Source: Sphingobacterium micropteri
GTDB lineage: Bacteria > Bacteroidota > Bacteroidia > Sphingobacteriales > Sphingobacteriaceae
Assembly (NCBI RefSeq): GCF_014692515.1
Contig: NZ_JACOIK010000012.1
Span: 102,619 to 166,618, forward strand
Direction: 5' to 3'
Length of the DNA: 64,000 nt
Shown piece after piece: positions 8,698 through 16,996 of this stretch (its first letter is position 1; the number at the start of each line of letters is the position of its first letter). The notes beneath the pieces were generated by a model, which saw nothing but the letters and a program-made list of their open reading frames with translations, did no database searches and was not told the origin of the DNA. The translations under genes were made by a program, and so were the position numbers.

Positions 8698-9219
8698 ATG
8701 AAAACTATGGAAAGCAAAAAATTAAATCTAGCACTATTAGAAAACCAAAGTATTTTAAAGAATATTGCATTTAAGTTTACTAAAGATCCTGAGGAGATCA
8801 ATGAACTTGTTCAGGAGACATTGGTTCGTTCCATTAAATATCTTGACAATTTCTTTAATAACCCAAAATTGGTTTCGTGGTTATACGTCATTATGAAAAA
8901 CGTATACATTAACCACTATCGACGTAACCAGCGACATACGGAATATGAGAGCTTCCAAAGCGCTGGATACAGAGGAGAAGGCTGTTCGGAACCCTTCACG
9001 ACGAATACCGTAGAGGGAAAATTTGTGATGAAAGATATACGTGACGCTTTACAAAAGCTACCTCAAGATCATTACGAACTCTTTGTGCAATATATGGAAG
9101 GATATAAATACCGTGAACTTTCCGATCATTTCGGCCTACCCGAAGGCACGGTAAAAACCCGTATCCACCATACACGGAAGTTTCTGCAGAAGGAGTTGTC
9201 AATATATAAAAAAGGGTAG
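8698..9219 (+). CDS. ECF-type RNA polymerase sigma factor
   Basis: A 173-residue sigma-70-family protein starting at MKTMESKKLN. Region 2 covers about residues 15-65 (EEINELVQETLVRSIKYL, then SWLYVIMKNVYINHYRR) and region 4 covers about 115-165 (LQKLPQDHYELFVQY, then YRELSDHFGLPEGTVKTRIH). These are the core-binding, -10-binding and -35-binding parts of ECF factors. No anti-sigma gene follows: the next feature is a hairpin and then a convergent DoxX gene, so control must come from elsewhere or from transcription. The target regulon is unknown. Confidence 0.9.
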   Translation: MKTMESKKLNLALLENQSILKNIAFKFTKDPEEINELVQETLVRSIKYLDNFFNNPKLVSWLYVIMKNVYINHYRRNQRHTEYESFQSAGYRGEGCSEPFTTNTVEGKFVMKDIRDALQKLPQDHYELFVQYMEGYKYRELSDHFGLPEGTVKTRIHHTRKFLQKELSIYKKG

Positions 9220-9230
9220 AATAAGATGAG

Positions 9231-9261
9231 TAGAGACGTAGCGTACATTGCTACGTCTCTA
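9231..9261. terminator. 12-bp stem hairpin between convergent genes
   Basis: TAGAGACGTAGC and GCTACGTCTCTA pair perfectly around a 7-nt loop, between the sigma-factor stop and the DoxX stop. It lacks a U tract, so intrinsic termination is possible but not certain. Confidence 0.5.
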
Positions 9262-9263
9262 GC

Positions 9264-9710
9264 TTATATAGACCGCTTATATCCCGGTTTATCCATTAGA
9301 TTATCCAGCGAATACTTTCCTGAACCTACAATTAAAAATGCAAATAATAACACTAAAACCACCAAGGAGATCCAAAACTCAGAATTTAGAAAAGTAAAGC
9401 CATTTGTGATGTTTACAAAAAACACGGCACCTATAAGTATGGGTATTTGAAAAAGAACCGCCAGCCGTGTCTGGAAACCAAAAATAATGAATAGTCCGCC
9501 AACGAGGTGAGCAAATACCACGTAATGAACAGCCGACCAGATAGAGAGCTGAAAACTTGTTTGTCGAATAAGATCAGCGACAGCGTCCCGATCGTTTACA
9601 AAACTTATCCCCTTAGCAAAAATAACAACGCCGAGAAAGATTCTTAAGATGTCTAGCCAACGTGGATGATGCGTATCTCCCCACCGACTAATTTTTTGTA
9701 CCAGATTCAT
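9264..9710 (-). CDS. DoxX-family membrane protein
   Basis: A 148-residue protein with four hydrophobic segments (starting near residues 20, 62, 90 and 112). The DoxX pattern is seen: ILRIFLGVVIFAKGISFV in the first helix and HLVGGLFIIFGFQTRLAVLF in the second and third. DoxX-like proteins are small inner-membrane proteins linked to redox or quinone biology, often of unproven role. It is monocistronic, ending against the sigma-factor gene and starting 157 bases from the efflux operon terminator. Confidence 0.82.
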   Translation of the reverse strand: MNLVQKISRWGDTHHPRWLDILRIFLGVVIFAKGISFVNDRDAVADLIRQTSFQLSIWSAVHYVVFAHLVGGLFIIFGFQTRLAVLFQIPILIGAVFFVNITNGFTFLNSEFWISLVVLVLLFAFLIVGSGKYSLDNLMDKPGYKRSI

Positions 9711-9810
9711 ATAACCTCCTTTTTTAACATTAAAGCCATTGTACAGTTTTAAGGTGCGGTTTATAGTTATACAATCTCCTGCAAAAATCGTGCTTAATTA
9801 AAAATATATT

Positions 9811-9847
9811 CAAAAAAAGAGGTCAACCATTTCTGTGTTGACCTCTT
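9811..9847 (-). terminator. Rho-independent terminator of the efflux operon
   Basis: On the reverse strand an 11-bp stem (AAGAGGTCAAC / GTTGACCTCTT) with a 9-nt loop is followed by a run of seven T. It lies 20 bases past the RND permease stop. Confidence 0.85.
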
Positions 9848-9867
9848 CTTCTATTCGCATTTTTAAA

Positions 9868-12800
9868 TTAATATTTGATTTCCATCTCGTCTACGTAATC
9901 TTCGTTTTCGATATAATCAGCGACCATCAGTTCTGCGTAATCTACCTTCTCCTTTTTACCAAATCTTCTACTAATACCATCGAAAATGGAATACACCACC
10001 GGTACAACAACCAATGTCAGGAAAAGAGACGATAAAAGTCCACCAATAATCACGATTGCAAGTCCTCTGTTCATATCTGCACCATCCCCTTGTGCCAATG
10101 CAATAGGTATCATACCAACAACCATCGCAATAGTTGTCATCAAGATAGGGCGAAACCGCGCATGGTTGGCTGCAACAAGAGCGTCGTATGTACTGGCTCC
10201 AGCGTCTTTTCGGTGGTTCGCAAAATCCACTAATAAAATAGCGTTTTTAGCTACCAATCCAATCAGCATGATAATACCCAAAATGGTAAAGATATTCAAC
10301 GTTTGGTTTGCTATCGCTAATGCTAACAAGGCACCAATGAAAGACAACGGAATGGAGAATAACACGACAAAAGGCGTCATAAAGCTGTCGTAGAGCGCTA
10401 CCATGACCAGATAGACCAAAAGAATAGCAGCAATCAAGGCCACACCCAATGTTCCAAAACCTTCTTCTTGGTTTTCCATATTACCACCCCACATATAGGA
10501 AACACCTGGTTTCAACGTGATGGTGTTGTTATCAATCTGGTTTTGGATTTCCGTTTCCCATTCCGTTGCTACTGTACCTACGGGACGTCCAACCACCTGG
10601 GCTTGTACAGACACCGATGGCGATTTATCCCGTCGTTCTAATAAACTTGGCCCCGAAGCATACGTCACATCTGCGAACTGCTCCAATTTAATAGCTTGTC
10701 CATCTTGATTAATAAATTTTAAGTTTCGAACATCATCAATATTTCCACGGCCAAACTCATCATAACGGATGTTAATATCATATTCGGTATCACCTGCGCG
10801 ATATTTGGTATCCGTATTTCCAGAAAATGCCGTTTGCATCGTCATACCTACCGTTGCAACATTTAATCCCAACGTGTTCATTTTATCCCGATCCACTTGT
10901 ACACTAATTTCGGGATTACCGTCTTCGGATGTCAATTCAATTTCTGAAGCGCCGGGCACACTGCGAAGTACATCCGCAAAGGTACGTGCGGTCTCTAACG
11001 CATCCTCTGGAGAAGCTCCCACAACTGTCATCATCAATGGTGCTTGTTCAGCGCCCATAATTCCCATATTAACCGTTTTTAATTTAGCGCCTACCAGAAC
11101 TTTTTCCATCTCGCGCTTCAACTTTGCGGAGTAAACCTTGGTAGATTCCGTTTTATTGTATCCAGGCTCTAAAATGATATGAATCTCTGCCTTGTACTTT
11201 GTACCTCCGACATTCATCATTCCGTCAGATGCTTGTCCTACGGTTGTAATCATCCGTTCAATTTCCGGTTTTTGTGCCAAATAATTTTCCGCTTTTTGAA
11301 CCATAAAGTTCGTTTGTTCTAAAGAGGCGTCTTTGTTGATCTCCATTTGTAGATAAAACTCTCCTTTATCGTTTCCGGGGAAAAAATCCGAACCAATATA
11401 TCCCATACCAACCAATGCGAAGGATGCAAACAGTAGTCCTACAGAAATAAGTAAAACGATGACTTTATTTAGGCGACGTCTTAATGACCATTTCAATATA
11501 CCCGAAATCCAGTTTGTCAACCCCGTTAAACCATTTTCAAAACCGTGTAGTATACCCCCAAAAAATGATTTTTTATTAATATGAGACAGTTTTCCTAGAC
11601 GAGAATATAGCCACGGTACAATCGTAAACGAAACAAGGAAGGAAAGTAACGTAGAAACCATTACAGTTACACAGAATTGGCGTAAGATATCGGAAACCAG
11701 GCCTGATGACATCGCAATAGGTAAGAACACGACCACGATAACTAAGGTAATTGCCGAAACTGTAAAACCAATTTCTTTCGCGCCATCGAAGGAAGCACGT
11801 ACTTTATTTTTACCCATCTCCATATGGCGGTGGATATTTTCGATAACCACAATGGCATCATCTACCAGGATACCTACCACCAACGACAATCCCAAAAGCG
11901 ACATCAAATTTAAGGTGTAGCCCAACATATTTAAGAAAATAAAGGTGGCTATCAACGATAAAGGAATAGCTACCACAGCGATAAACGCATCGCGCAAACT
12001 GTGGAGGAAAAATAACATGATAAATGCTACCAAAGCAATCGCAATCATTAAATCGTGGATCACGTTATTGGCGGCTGTCAATGTATAGTCCGTTGTATCA
12101 TTCGCTATGATAATATTAACTCCTTCCGTTTGGTAATCCGCATTCACCGTAGCGATCTCTTCTTGCACTAATTCCGAAACGGCTACCGCGTTGGCGTCAG
12201 ACTGCTTAAACACCTGCATCAAGATCGTATTTTGGCGGTCAATACGTGATATTTTTTCGATATCTTTAATCCCATCCTGTACGTCTGCGATATCACGTAA
12301 ACGGATGGCTGCACCGCCCGGTGTGGTGATCGGCAAATCCCGCAACTCATCGATACTTGTAAATTTACCAGCCAACCGTAGCGTCGTCTGATTATCCCGT
12401 GTCCGTACGTTACCTGTCGGGAAGTCAAGGTTAGCAGAAGCAATCGCTTGTTGCACCTGCGAAACTGACAGTCCGTAGCCCTCTAGTTTATTAGGATCCA
12501 CGCTAACTTGGATTTCGCGCTCTTCTCCCCCAATCATATCCACTTTTGCAACACCGTTGATACGGGCGAAAACCGGTTGGATTTTTTGATCTAAAAGATC
12601 ATATAAATCTTTTTCTGACAAATTGGACGTTACAGATAGATTCATGATAGGTACATCATCCAAGGAGAATTTGGACAATGCCGGTGTTTCTACATCATCC
12701 GGAAATTCATTGATCACCGCATTTATCTTACGTTGTGCGTCAGTGAGCAGGAAGTTAACATCCGCCCCGGTATTAAGCTGAATCATGACGACAGAAACTG

Positions 12801-13059
12801 ATTCCATCGATTTGGATTCTATTTTCTTTACGTTTTCTAACGACGCCACAGCGTCCTCCACTACTTTGGTTACGGAAGTTTCTACCTCGGATGGTGCCGC
12901 ACCGGGATATATTGTTTGCACCGTAATGACGTTGACCTCAAATTTCGGCACAAGCTCATATCCCATTTGGCTATAGGAGAATATTCCACCAAGCGTAAGT
13001 ATAATAAACAATACAATTATTATACTGGGTCTTTTTATAGATATTTCAGAAATCTTCAT
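9868..13059 (-). CDS. RND multidrug efflux permease (AcrB/HAE1 type)
   Basis: A 1063-residue inner-membrane proton antiporter, the normal length for AcrB-like pumps. The N-terminus MKISEISIKRPSIIIVLFII is the classic HAE1 start, and two large periplasmic loops separate two six-helix halves. The proton-relay aspartate pair is in GILVDDAIVVIENI in TM4, and LLVDFANHRKDAG marks the second half. It is the last gene of a TetR-TolC-adaptor-pump operon. Substrates are probably hydrophobic drugs or detergents; the cargo cannot be read. The C-terminus is acidic (ADYIENEDYVDEMEIKY). Confidence 0.95.
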   Translation of the reverse strand: MKISEISIKRPSIIIVLFIILTLGGIFSYSQMGYELVPKFEVNVITVQTIYPGAAPSEVETSVTKVVEDAVASLENVKKIESKSMESVSVVMIQLNTGADVNFLLTDAQRKINAVINEFPDDVETPALSKFSLDDVPIMNLSVTSNLSEKDLYDLLDQKIQPVFARINGVAKVDMIGGEEREIQVSVDPNKLEGYGLSVSQVQQAIASANLDFPTGNVRTRDNQTTLRLAGKFTSIDELRDLPITTPGGAAIRLRDIADVQDGIKDIEKISRIDRQNTILMQVFKQSDANAVAVSELVQEEIATVNADYQTEGVNIIIANDTTDYTLTAANNVIHDLMIAIALVAFIMLFFLHSLRDAFIAVVAIPLSLIATFIFLNMLGYTLNLMSLLGLSLVVGILVDDAIVVIENIHRHMEMGKNKVRASFDGAKEIGFTVSAITLVIVVVFLPIAMSSGLVSDILRQFCVTVMVSTLLSFLVSFTIVPWLYSRLGKLSHINKKSFFGGILHGFENGLTGLTNWISGILKWSLRRRLNKVIVLLISVGLLFASFALVGMGYIGSDFFPGNDKGEFYLQMEINKDASLEQTNFMVQKAENYLAQKPEIERMITTVGQASDGMMNVGGTKYKAEIHIILEPGYNKTESTKVYSAKLKREMEKVLVGAKLKTVNMGIMGAEQAPLMMTVVGASPEDALETARTFADVLRSVPGASEIELTSEDGNPEISVQVDRDKMNTLGLNVATVGMTMQTAFSGNTDTKYRAGDTEYDINIRYDEFGRGNIDDVRNLKFINQDGQAIKLEQFADVTYASGPSLLERRDKSPSVSVQAQVVGRPVGTVATEWETEIQNQIDNNTITLKPGVSYMWGGNMENQEEGFGTLGVALIAAILLVYLVMVALYDSFMTPFVVLFSIPLSFIGALLALAIANQTLNIFTILGIIMLIGLVAKNAILLVDFANHRKDAGASTYDALVAANHARFRPILMTTIAMVVGMIPIALAQGDGADMNRGLAIVIIGGLLSSLFLTLVVVPVVYSIFDGISRRFGKKEKVDYAELMVADYIENEDYVDEMEIKY

Positions 13060-13073
13060 TGAAAGGTTCTTTT

Positions 13074-14132
13074 TTACTTAATAATTTCTACCGGTGTGCC
13101 CTCCAAAAGGTTAATTTGACCAGAAGTTACAACCACCGTACCTTTTTCTAATCCCGACACCACTTCGATGTAATTCCCAAAGCTTCTTCCTGACACCACA
13201 TTTTTCAATACCGCTTTTCCATCTTCAACAGCAAAAACTTGATTAGAGCTCACACTTCCTACAAAGGCGTTTCGTGGTATAACTAAGGCATTAACAGCTC
13301 CTTCGCCACCAAAATAGGCCGTACCATACATTCCGGCTTTCAAATCATTATTGGCATTGTTTTTTATTTCTAACTCAACAGGAAAATTTAAACTGCCATC
13401 TGCTTTAGGTGCTACAAAAGTGACCGTACCATAAAAGGTCTGATTCGGCAAGACAGGTGATTCAACCTTAACGCTTTGCCCTAATTTCGTTTGTCCGATA
13501 TTTTTTTCGTCGACATTTATTTTCAACTTTAACGTGGACACATTGACCACCTCAAATAGTTCCTGTCCTGGGCTTACATAAGAACCGGGTTCAATATTTC
13601 TCTTGTTGATTACACCTGCGAAAGACGCTGTAATATTTACATCAGAAGCTGACAACTGTGCTGATTTCAAGTTGTTTTTTGCATTTTCCAACTGGAGCTT
13701 CACTTGGTCCAGCTGCTGTTGGGTGACGCCTCCTGTGGAATAAGCACTCTCGAAACGAGCAACTTCCGCCTCTGCGTTGTTGTAGGTTGCTTGCGCATTT
13801 GTCACCGTAACATTTTGCTTATCGCCATCAATTATGGCAAGTGTCTGGCCAGCTTTTACATACGCTCCCTCTTCTACCAGTACACGAACTACCTTGCCAG
13901 AAGCTTCTGCGGACAACATAACTTCCTGCTTAGGCGCAAATACACCATTAGTGACATATTCTGCATTGACGTCTTTAAAATCTGCCGTATCAGCACGAAC
14001 GGATACCGCTGCGTTTTGAATGGCAACCGTAGCCGTATCAGCTTCGTTTTTAGCTTTGTTCTGATTCAAAATAAACATAATCCCTGCTAACGCAGCAGCA
14101 ATGATGATTACCGTTAAAATTACCCGTTTCAT
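13074..14132 (-). CDS. RND periplasmic adaptor (membrane fusion protein)
   Basis: A 352-residue adaptor linking the RND pump to the outer-membrane channel. It has one N-terminal membrane anchor (VILTVIIIAAALAGIMFIL), then a biotinyl-lipoyl half-motif (VVRVLVEEGAYVKAGQTLAII), an alpha-hairpin (about 108-150, Gln- and Asn-rich coiled coil), the second lipoyl half (GVINKRNIEPGSYVSPGQEL) and beta-barrel domains. It lies 14 bases before the pump gene and 24 after the TolC-like gene, so it is clearly in the same operon. Confidence 0.93.
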   Translation of the reverse strand: MKRVILTVIIIAAALAGIMFILNQNKAKNEADTATVAIQNAAVSVRADTADFKDVNAEYVTNGVFAPKQEVMLSAEASGKVVRVLVEEGAYVKAGQTLAIIDGDKQNVTVTNAQATYNNAEAEVARFESAYSTGGVTQQQLDQVKLQLENAKNNLKSAQLSASDVNITASFAGVINKRNIEPGSYVSPGQELFEVVNVSTLKLKINVDEKNIGQTKLGQSVKVESPVLPNQTFYGTVTFVAPKADGSLNFPVELEIKNNANNDLKAGMYGTAYFGGEGAVNALVIPRNAFVGSVSSNQVFAVEDGKAVLKNVVSGRSFGNYIEVVSGLEKGTVVVTSGQINLLEGTPVEIIK

Positions 14133-14156
14133 ATTTGATGTGTATAAATAAGTTGA

Positions 14157-15488
14157 TTATTCGTTGATTAATGTTCTTAAATTTCCGTTTGCTTTGATCA
14201 GCTGTACCTCTGCTAATTTGTAATCTAGCAAAGAAGTATTCAAATTTGTCTCTGCATCTGCCAGTGCTTTTTCTGCGTCCAACAAATCTGTCAGTGTAGC
14301 CAAACCATTGTTGTAATTGTTTTGGGTGTCACTCAAAACCTCCTCGGCAAGTTTTACATTTCTACGGTTTGCATCTACCGTTAATAAACTGTTTCTTATT
14401 TGGGTTTTAGCATTTTCATTTGCCAGCGAAATACCCAATTTCGTATCCTCTAATACGACTCGTGCTTTTCGAATATCAATATCCGCCTGATTGATCCGAG
14501 CTTTTGTCGCTCCTCCTGTAAAAATCGGGATCGATAAATTTAAACCAATACTGGAAGTTTTAGGCCACATAAAATCTCCTCCGATCGGAAACCCTTGACC
14601 AAAACCACTAAATCCGAAATCAGTTCCTAACGACAAAGTAGGATACAAACTTGCTGTTTGCGCTTTTTTATTCAATTCGTATAACGCTATTTGTTTCTCA
14701 CTCAAAAGAACTTCCGATCTATTCTCAACATCATTTACTTGTAAGGAAATAGCCGGATTGATTTCAAATGTTTCTTCAGGCAGTTCGATACCCATCTCCA
14801 TCGGCATACCGATGGCAAATTTCAATGCATTCTCTTTTAGTTGCAACGCACTTTGTATCTGTTTCTTTTGTGACTCCAGATTGTTTACTGCTACCGACAA
14901 ACGATCCAAATCAATTTTTTTGGCAAGACCAGCAGCTACCATACCGTCGATGATCTTATGTGTTTTGCTCGTATTATCTAAATTGTTCTGGATAGTTTGC
15001 AATTGTAACTGCGTTTGGAAAATATCGTAATACGCGTTGGATACATTTTCAATCAGCTGCTCATCCGTTAATTGCGCATTCAGCTGATAGAATTCTCTTG
15101 TGGTCCTGGCCGCTTTCAAACCTGTGAAGAGAGATTGATTAAACAATTGTTGATTCAAGGAGACAACTGCCGTAGAATTCCAGGGTTGTCCCATTTTTGC
15201 CGTAATCGTTTCTCCACCAAACTCGAGCGCCATTTCTGGAATAATAATATTATACTTCATTGTCCCCGATGCATTAATTTGCGGTAACGCTCCGGCACGC
15301 ACCTCATCAATCTGATATTGCGCATTTTCGACGTCCAGTTTAGCCGTCTTCGCTTCTGCTTTATTTTCGAGTGCATATTTTATCGCCTCTTGCAGCGTAA
15401 GTGTCTGTTGGGCTTGAAGAGGGTTACCCTGCAGCAGTAAACCGACCGCTAAAACACCTAAATATTTAAATCCCATTTTTGAAAACAT
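14157..15488 (-). CDS. TolC-family outer-membrane efflux channel
   Basis: A 443-residue protein with a cleavable signal peptide (GVLAVGLLLQGNPLQAQQ) and two OEP repeats, each rich in long amphipathic helices. The first begins LTLQEAIKYALENKAEAK. The second contains KKAQTASLYPTLSLGTDFGF and ends with NNGLATLTDLLDAE, typical of TolC/OprM. It provides the exit duct for the downstream RND pump and starts 11 bases after the TetR stop. Confidence 0.93.
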   Translation of the reverse strand: MFSKMGFKYLGVLAVGLLLQGNPLQAQQTLTLQEAIKYALENKAEAKTAKLDVENAQYQIDEVRAGALPQINASGTMKYNIIIPEMALEFGGETITAKMGQPWNSTAVVSLNQQLFNQSLFTGLKAARTTREFYQLNAQLTDEQLIENVSNAYYDIFQTQLQLQTIQNNLDNTSKTHKIIDGMVAAGLAKKIDLDRLSVAVNNLESQKKQIQSALQLKENALKFAIGMPMEMGIELPEETFEINPAISLQVNDVENRSEVLLSEKQIALYELNKKAQTASLYPTLSLGTDFGFSGFGQGFPIGGDFMWPKTSSIGLNLSIPIFTGGATKARINQADIDIRKARVVLEDTKLGISLANENAKTQIRNSLLTVDANRRNVKLAEEVLSDTQNNYNNGLATLTDLLDAEKALADAETNLNTSLLDYKLAEVQLIKANGNLRTLINE

Positions 15489-15499
15489 GATCTGTAAAA

Positions 15500-16105
15500 C
15501 TAATTTTTCTCCTTTATTTTATTATTGAATATAAACTTTGTCGCTTTCTGTTGGCTCTCCAAAATATCATCAACATTACGTGCATTCGGCATTCCGGAAA
15601 TCGTATCGGAGACACTGCGAATGAGGCTCAATCCTGCCATAATTTCCGTATACGAGGTCGCCGCTTCTTCGGTAGAGCACACCTCAATCTCGCCATATTC
15701 TACAGCGCGCTTCAATAAATCCCCTACAATCTCAATATTTTTATAGTGAAATTTTTCCAAAAGTGTACCTATCCCCTGTCCTTTTATCCATTCCAGATTT
15801 TCATTGATATGGAGAACGTAGTAATCCTTTAAAAAGTCCGCCTTTATCTCTAACAACTTACAAAGTACTTTCACCAAGCTACCGTCATACTGATCGAGCA
15901 CTTCATACTGCTTTGTCAGGATTTCGTCCGATATATAGGCAAGCACATCTTTTATAAGCGCATTTTTGTCTGGATAATAGTAATATAGGTTGGCCTTTGT
16001 AATATTCAAGTCAACAGCGATCTCACTCATTGTGGTTTTATTAAAACCATAATGTGAAAACCGTTTGAGAGCCGCTTGAACAATCTGTCCCTTTTTACTG
16101 TCCAT
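15500..16105 (-). CDS. TetR/AcrR-family repressor of the efflux operon
   Basis: A 201-residue regulator when started at MDSKKGQIVQAALKRF. An in-frame ATG at 16189 would prepend a hydrophobic 28-residue stretch not seen in TetR proteins. The helix-turn-helix is ALKRFSHYGFNKTTMSEIA, then LNITKANLYYYYPDKNAL (about 11-47); the remainder is a helical ligand domain. As first gene of the efflux operon it probably represses its own promoter, where an imperfect inverted repeat overlaps the -7 box. The inducer is unknown, presumably an efflux substrate. Confidence 0.9.
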   Translation of the reverse strand: MDSKKGQIVQAALKRFSHYGFNKTTMSEIAVDLNITKANLYYYYPDKNALIKDVLAYISDEILTKQYEVLDQYDGSLVKVLCKLLEIKADFLKDYYVLHINENLEWIKGQGIGTLLEKFHYKNIEIVGDLLKRAVEYGEIEVCSTEEAATSYTEIMAGLSLIRSVSDTISGMPNARNVDDILESQQKATKFIFNNKIKEKN

Positions 16106-16114
16106 TCTTACCTT

Positions 16115-16174
16115 TATACTTTTTGACTTTTTTCTAAAAACGTTCAAAAGTATAAAAACAAAATGAAACAGCAA
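16115..16174 (-). promoter_or_regulatory. Promoter of the tetR-efflux operon with a candidate TetR operator
   Basis: On the reverse strand a -33 TTG (16174-16172) is followed after 19 bases by the -7 box TACTTTTG (16152-16145). The inverted repeat TATACTTTT (16115-16123) / AAAAGTATA (16146-16154) overlaps the -7 box and the start region, fitting autorepression. The inner parts of the arms (TGAC / GTTC) are imperfect. Confidence 0.6.
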
Positions 16175-16224
16175 GAAACAATCCATCAAGAAATTGTAAT
16201 CTTACTGTAAATTAGCATTACTTC

Positions 16225-16887
16225 TTACATCATACCTAGTTGTTTCTGGAATTTACGTTTGTCGAATTTATACAATCTGGCCGCACGATACGAAACGCCC
16301 TTTTGTACTTCGGGCAATTCCTTGAGAAACCCCGCATTGGCGATTTTTTTACGAAAATTTCGCTTGTCCAAGGTCTTCCCTATAATAGCTTCGTATACTT
16401 GCTGTAACTGCGTTAATGTAAATTTTTCAGGTAAAAGTTCATATACAGCAGTCGAGTAATTAATCGTATGTTTTAACTTTTGCAAGCTTTCCTGTACAAT
16501 TCTAGCATGATCAAAAGCTAAGTCAGGTAGTTGATCTATGGGAAACCATTTTGCCTGTCGCATATAAGAAGTCATGGGCTTAATCTTTGACTTCACATCT
16601 TCATATTTCACAATAGTTGAAAAAGCAACTGTCAATATGCGTCCTTCTGGATGTCGTTTCACACCGGCGAAGGCGCCCAATTGCTCCATAAAGATATCTT
16701 TCAGACCAGTATGTTCATAGAGGATACGCTTTACAGCATCCTCCATTTCTTCGTCTTTCTGCGTAAAGAAGCCAGGTAAAGCCCACCAATCCTTATACGG
16801 ATATACACTTCTTTCGGTTAGCAATAACTGAAGCTTGCCTTCGTTAAAGCTATATATTACACAATCTATGGTGAAATGAGTCTGCAA
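16225..16887 (-). CDS. Nudix-type transcriptional regulator (NrtR/AraR-like) with degenerate Nudix box
   Basis: A 220-residue protein with an N-terminal Nudix fold (about 1-140) and a C-terminal winged-helix region (about 150-215, LTQLQQVYEAIIGKTLDKRN, then YRAARLYKFDKRKF), the layout of NrtR/AraR-type regulators. The Nudix box spans residues 39-62. R54 and E58 are kept, but the first and last acids of the RExxEE metal site are Ile55 and His59, so hydrolysis is unlikely and ligand sensing is expected. It is divergent from pfkA, sharing 109 bases that contain a TAGTGT/ACAC dyad. I infer that it controls pfkA and other central-carbon genes; the ligand is unknown. Confidence 0.8.
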   Translation of the reverse strand: MQTHFTIDCVIYSFNEGKLQLLLTERSVYPYKDWWALPGFFTQKDEEMEDAVKRILYEHTGLKDIFMEQLGAFAGVKRHPEGRILTVAFSTIVKYEDVKSKIKPMTSYMRQAKWFPIDQLPDLAFDHARIVQESLQKLKHTINYSTAVYELLPEKFTLTQLQQVYEAIIGKTLDKRNFRKKIANAGFLKELPEVQKGVSYRAARLYKFDKRKFQKQLGMM

Positions 16888-16958
16888 AACAATGTGATTT
16901 TTTAATCAATATTCACCAATATTATCACAATAATCCAAAAAAAACAAAAAAAATTTAA

Positions 16959-16985
16959 TAGTGTAAGAAATACACACTATATTCG
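16959..16985 (+). promoter_or_regulatory. pfkA promoter -7 region overlapped by a TAGTGT-N7-ACAC dyad
   Basis: TAGTGT (16959-16964), seven bases, then ACACACTA (16972-16979), running into the -7-like box TATATTCG (16978-16985). GTGTA/TACAC is also a perfect 5-bp inverted repeat with a 5-nt centre. Transcription would start only about 5 bases before the ATG. The same dyad and phasing occur at 28211 and, on the other strand, at 39551. Confidence 0.6.
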
Positions 16986-16996
16986 TAGAACCTAAA

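Noticed and set aside
16106..16189. Longer TetR start
   Set aside because: It would add a hydrophobic segment and run across the -7 box and dyad; the family start is at 16105.
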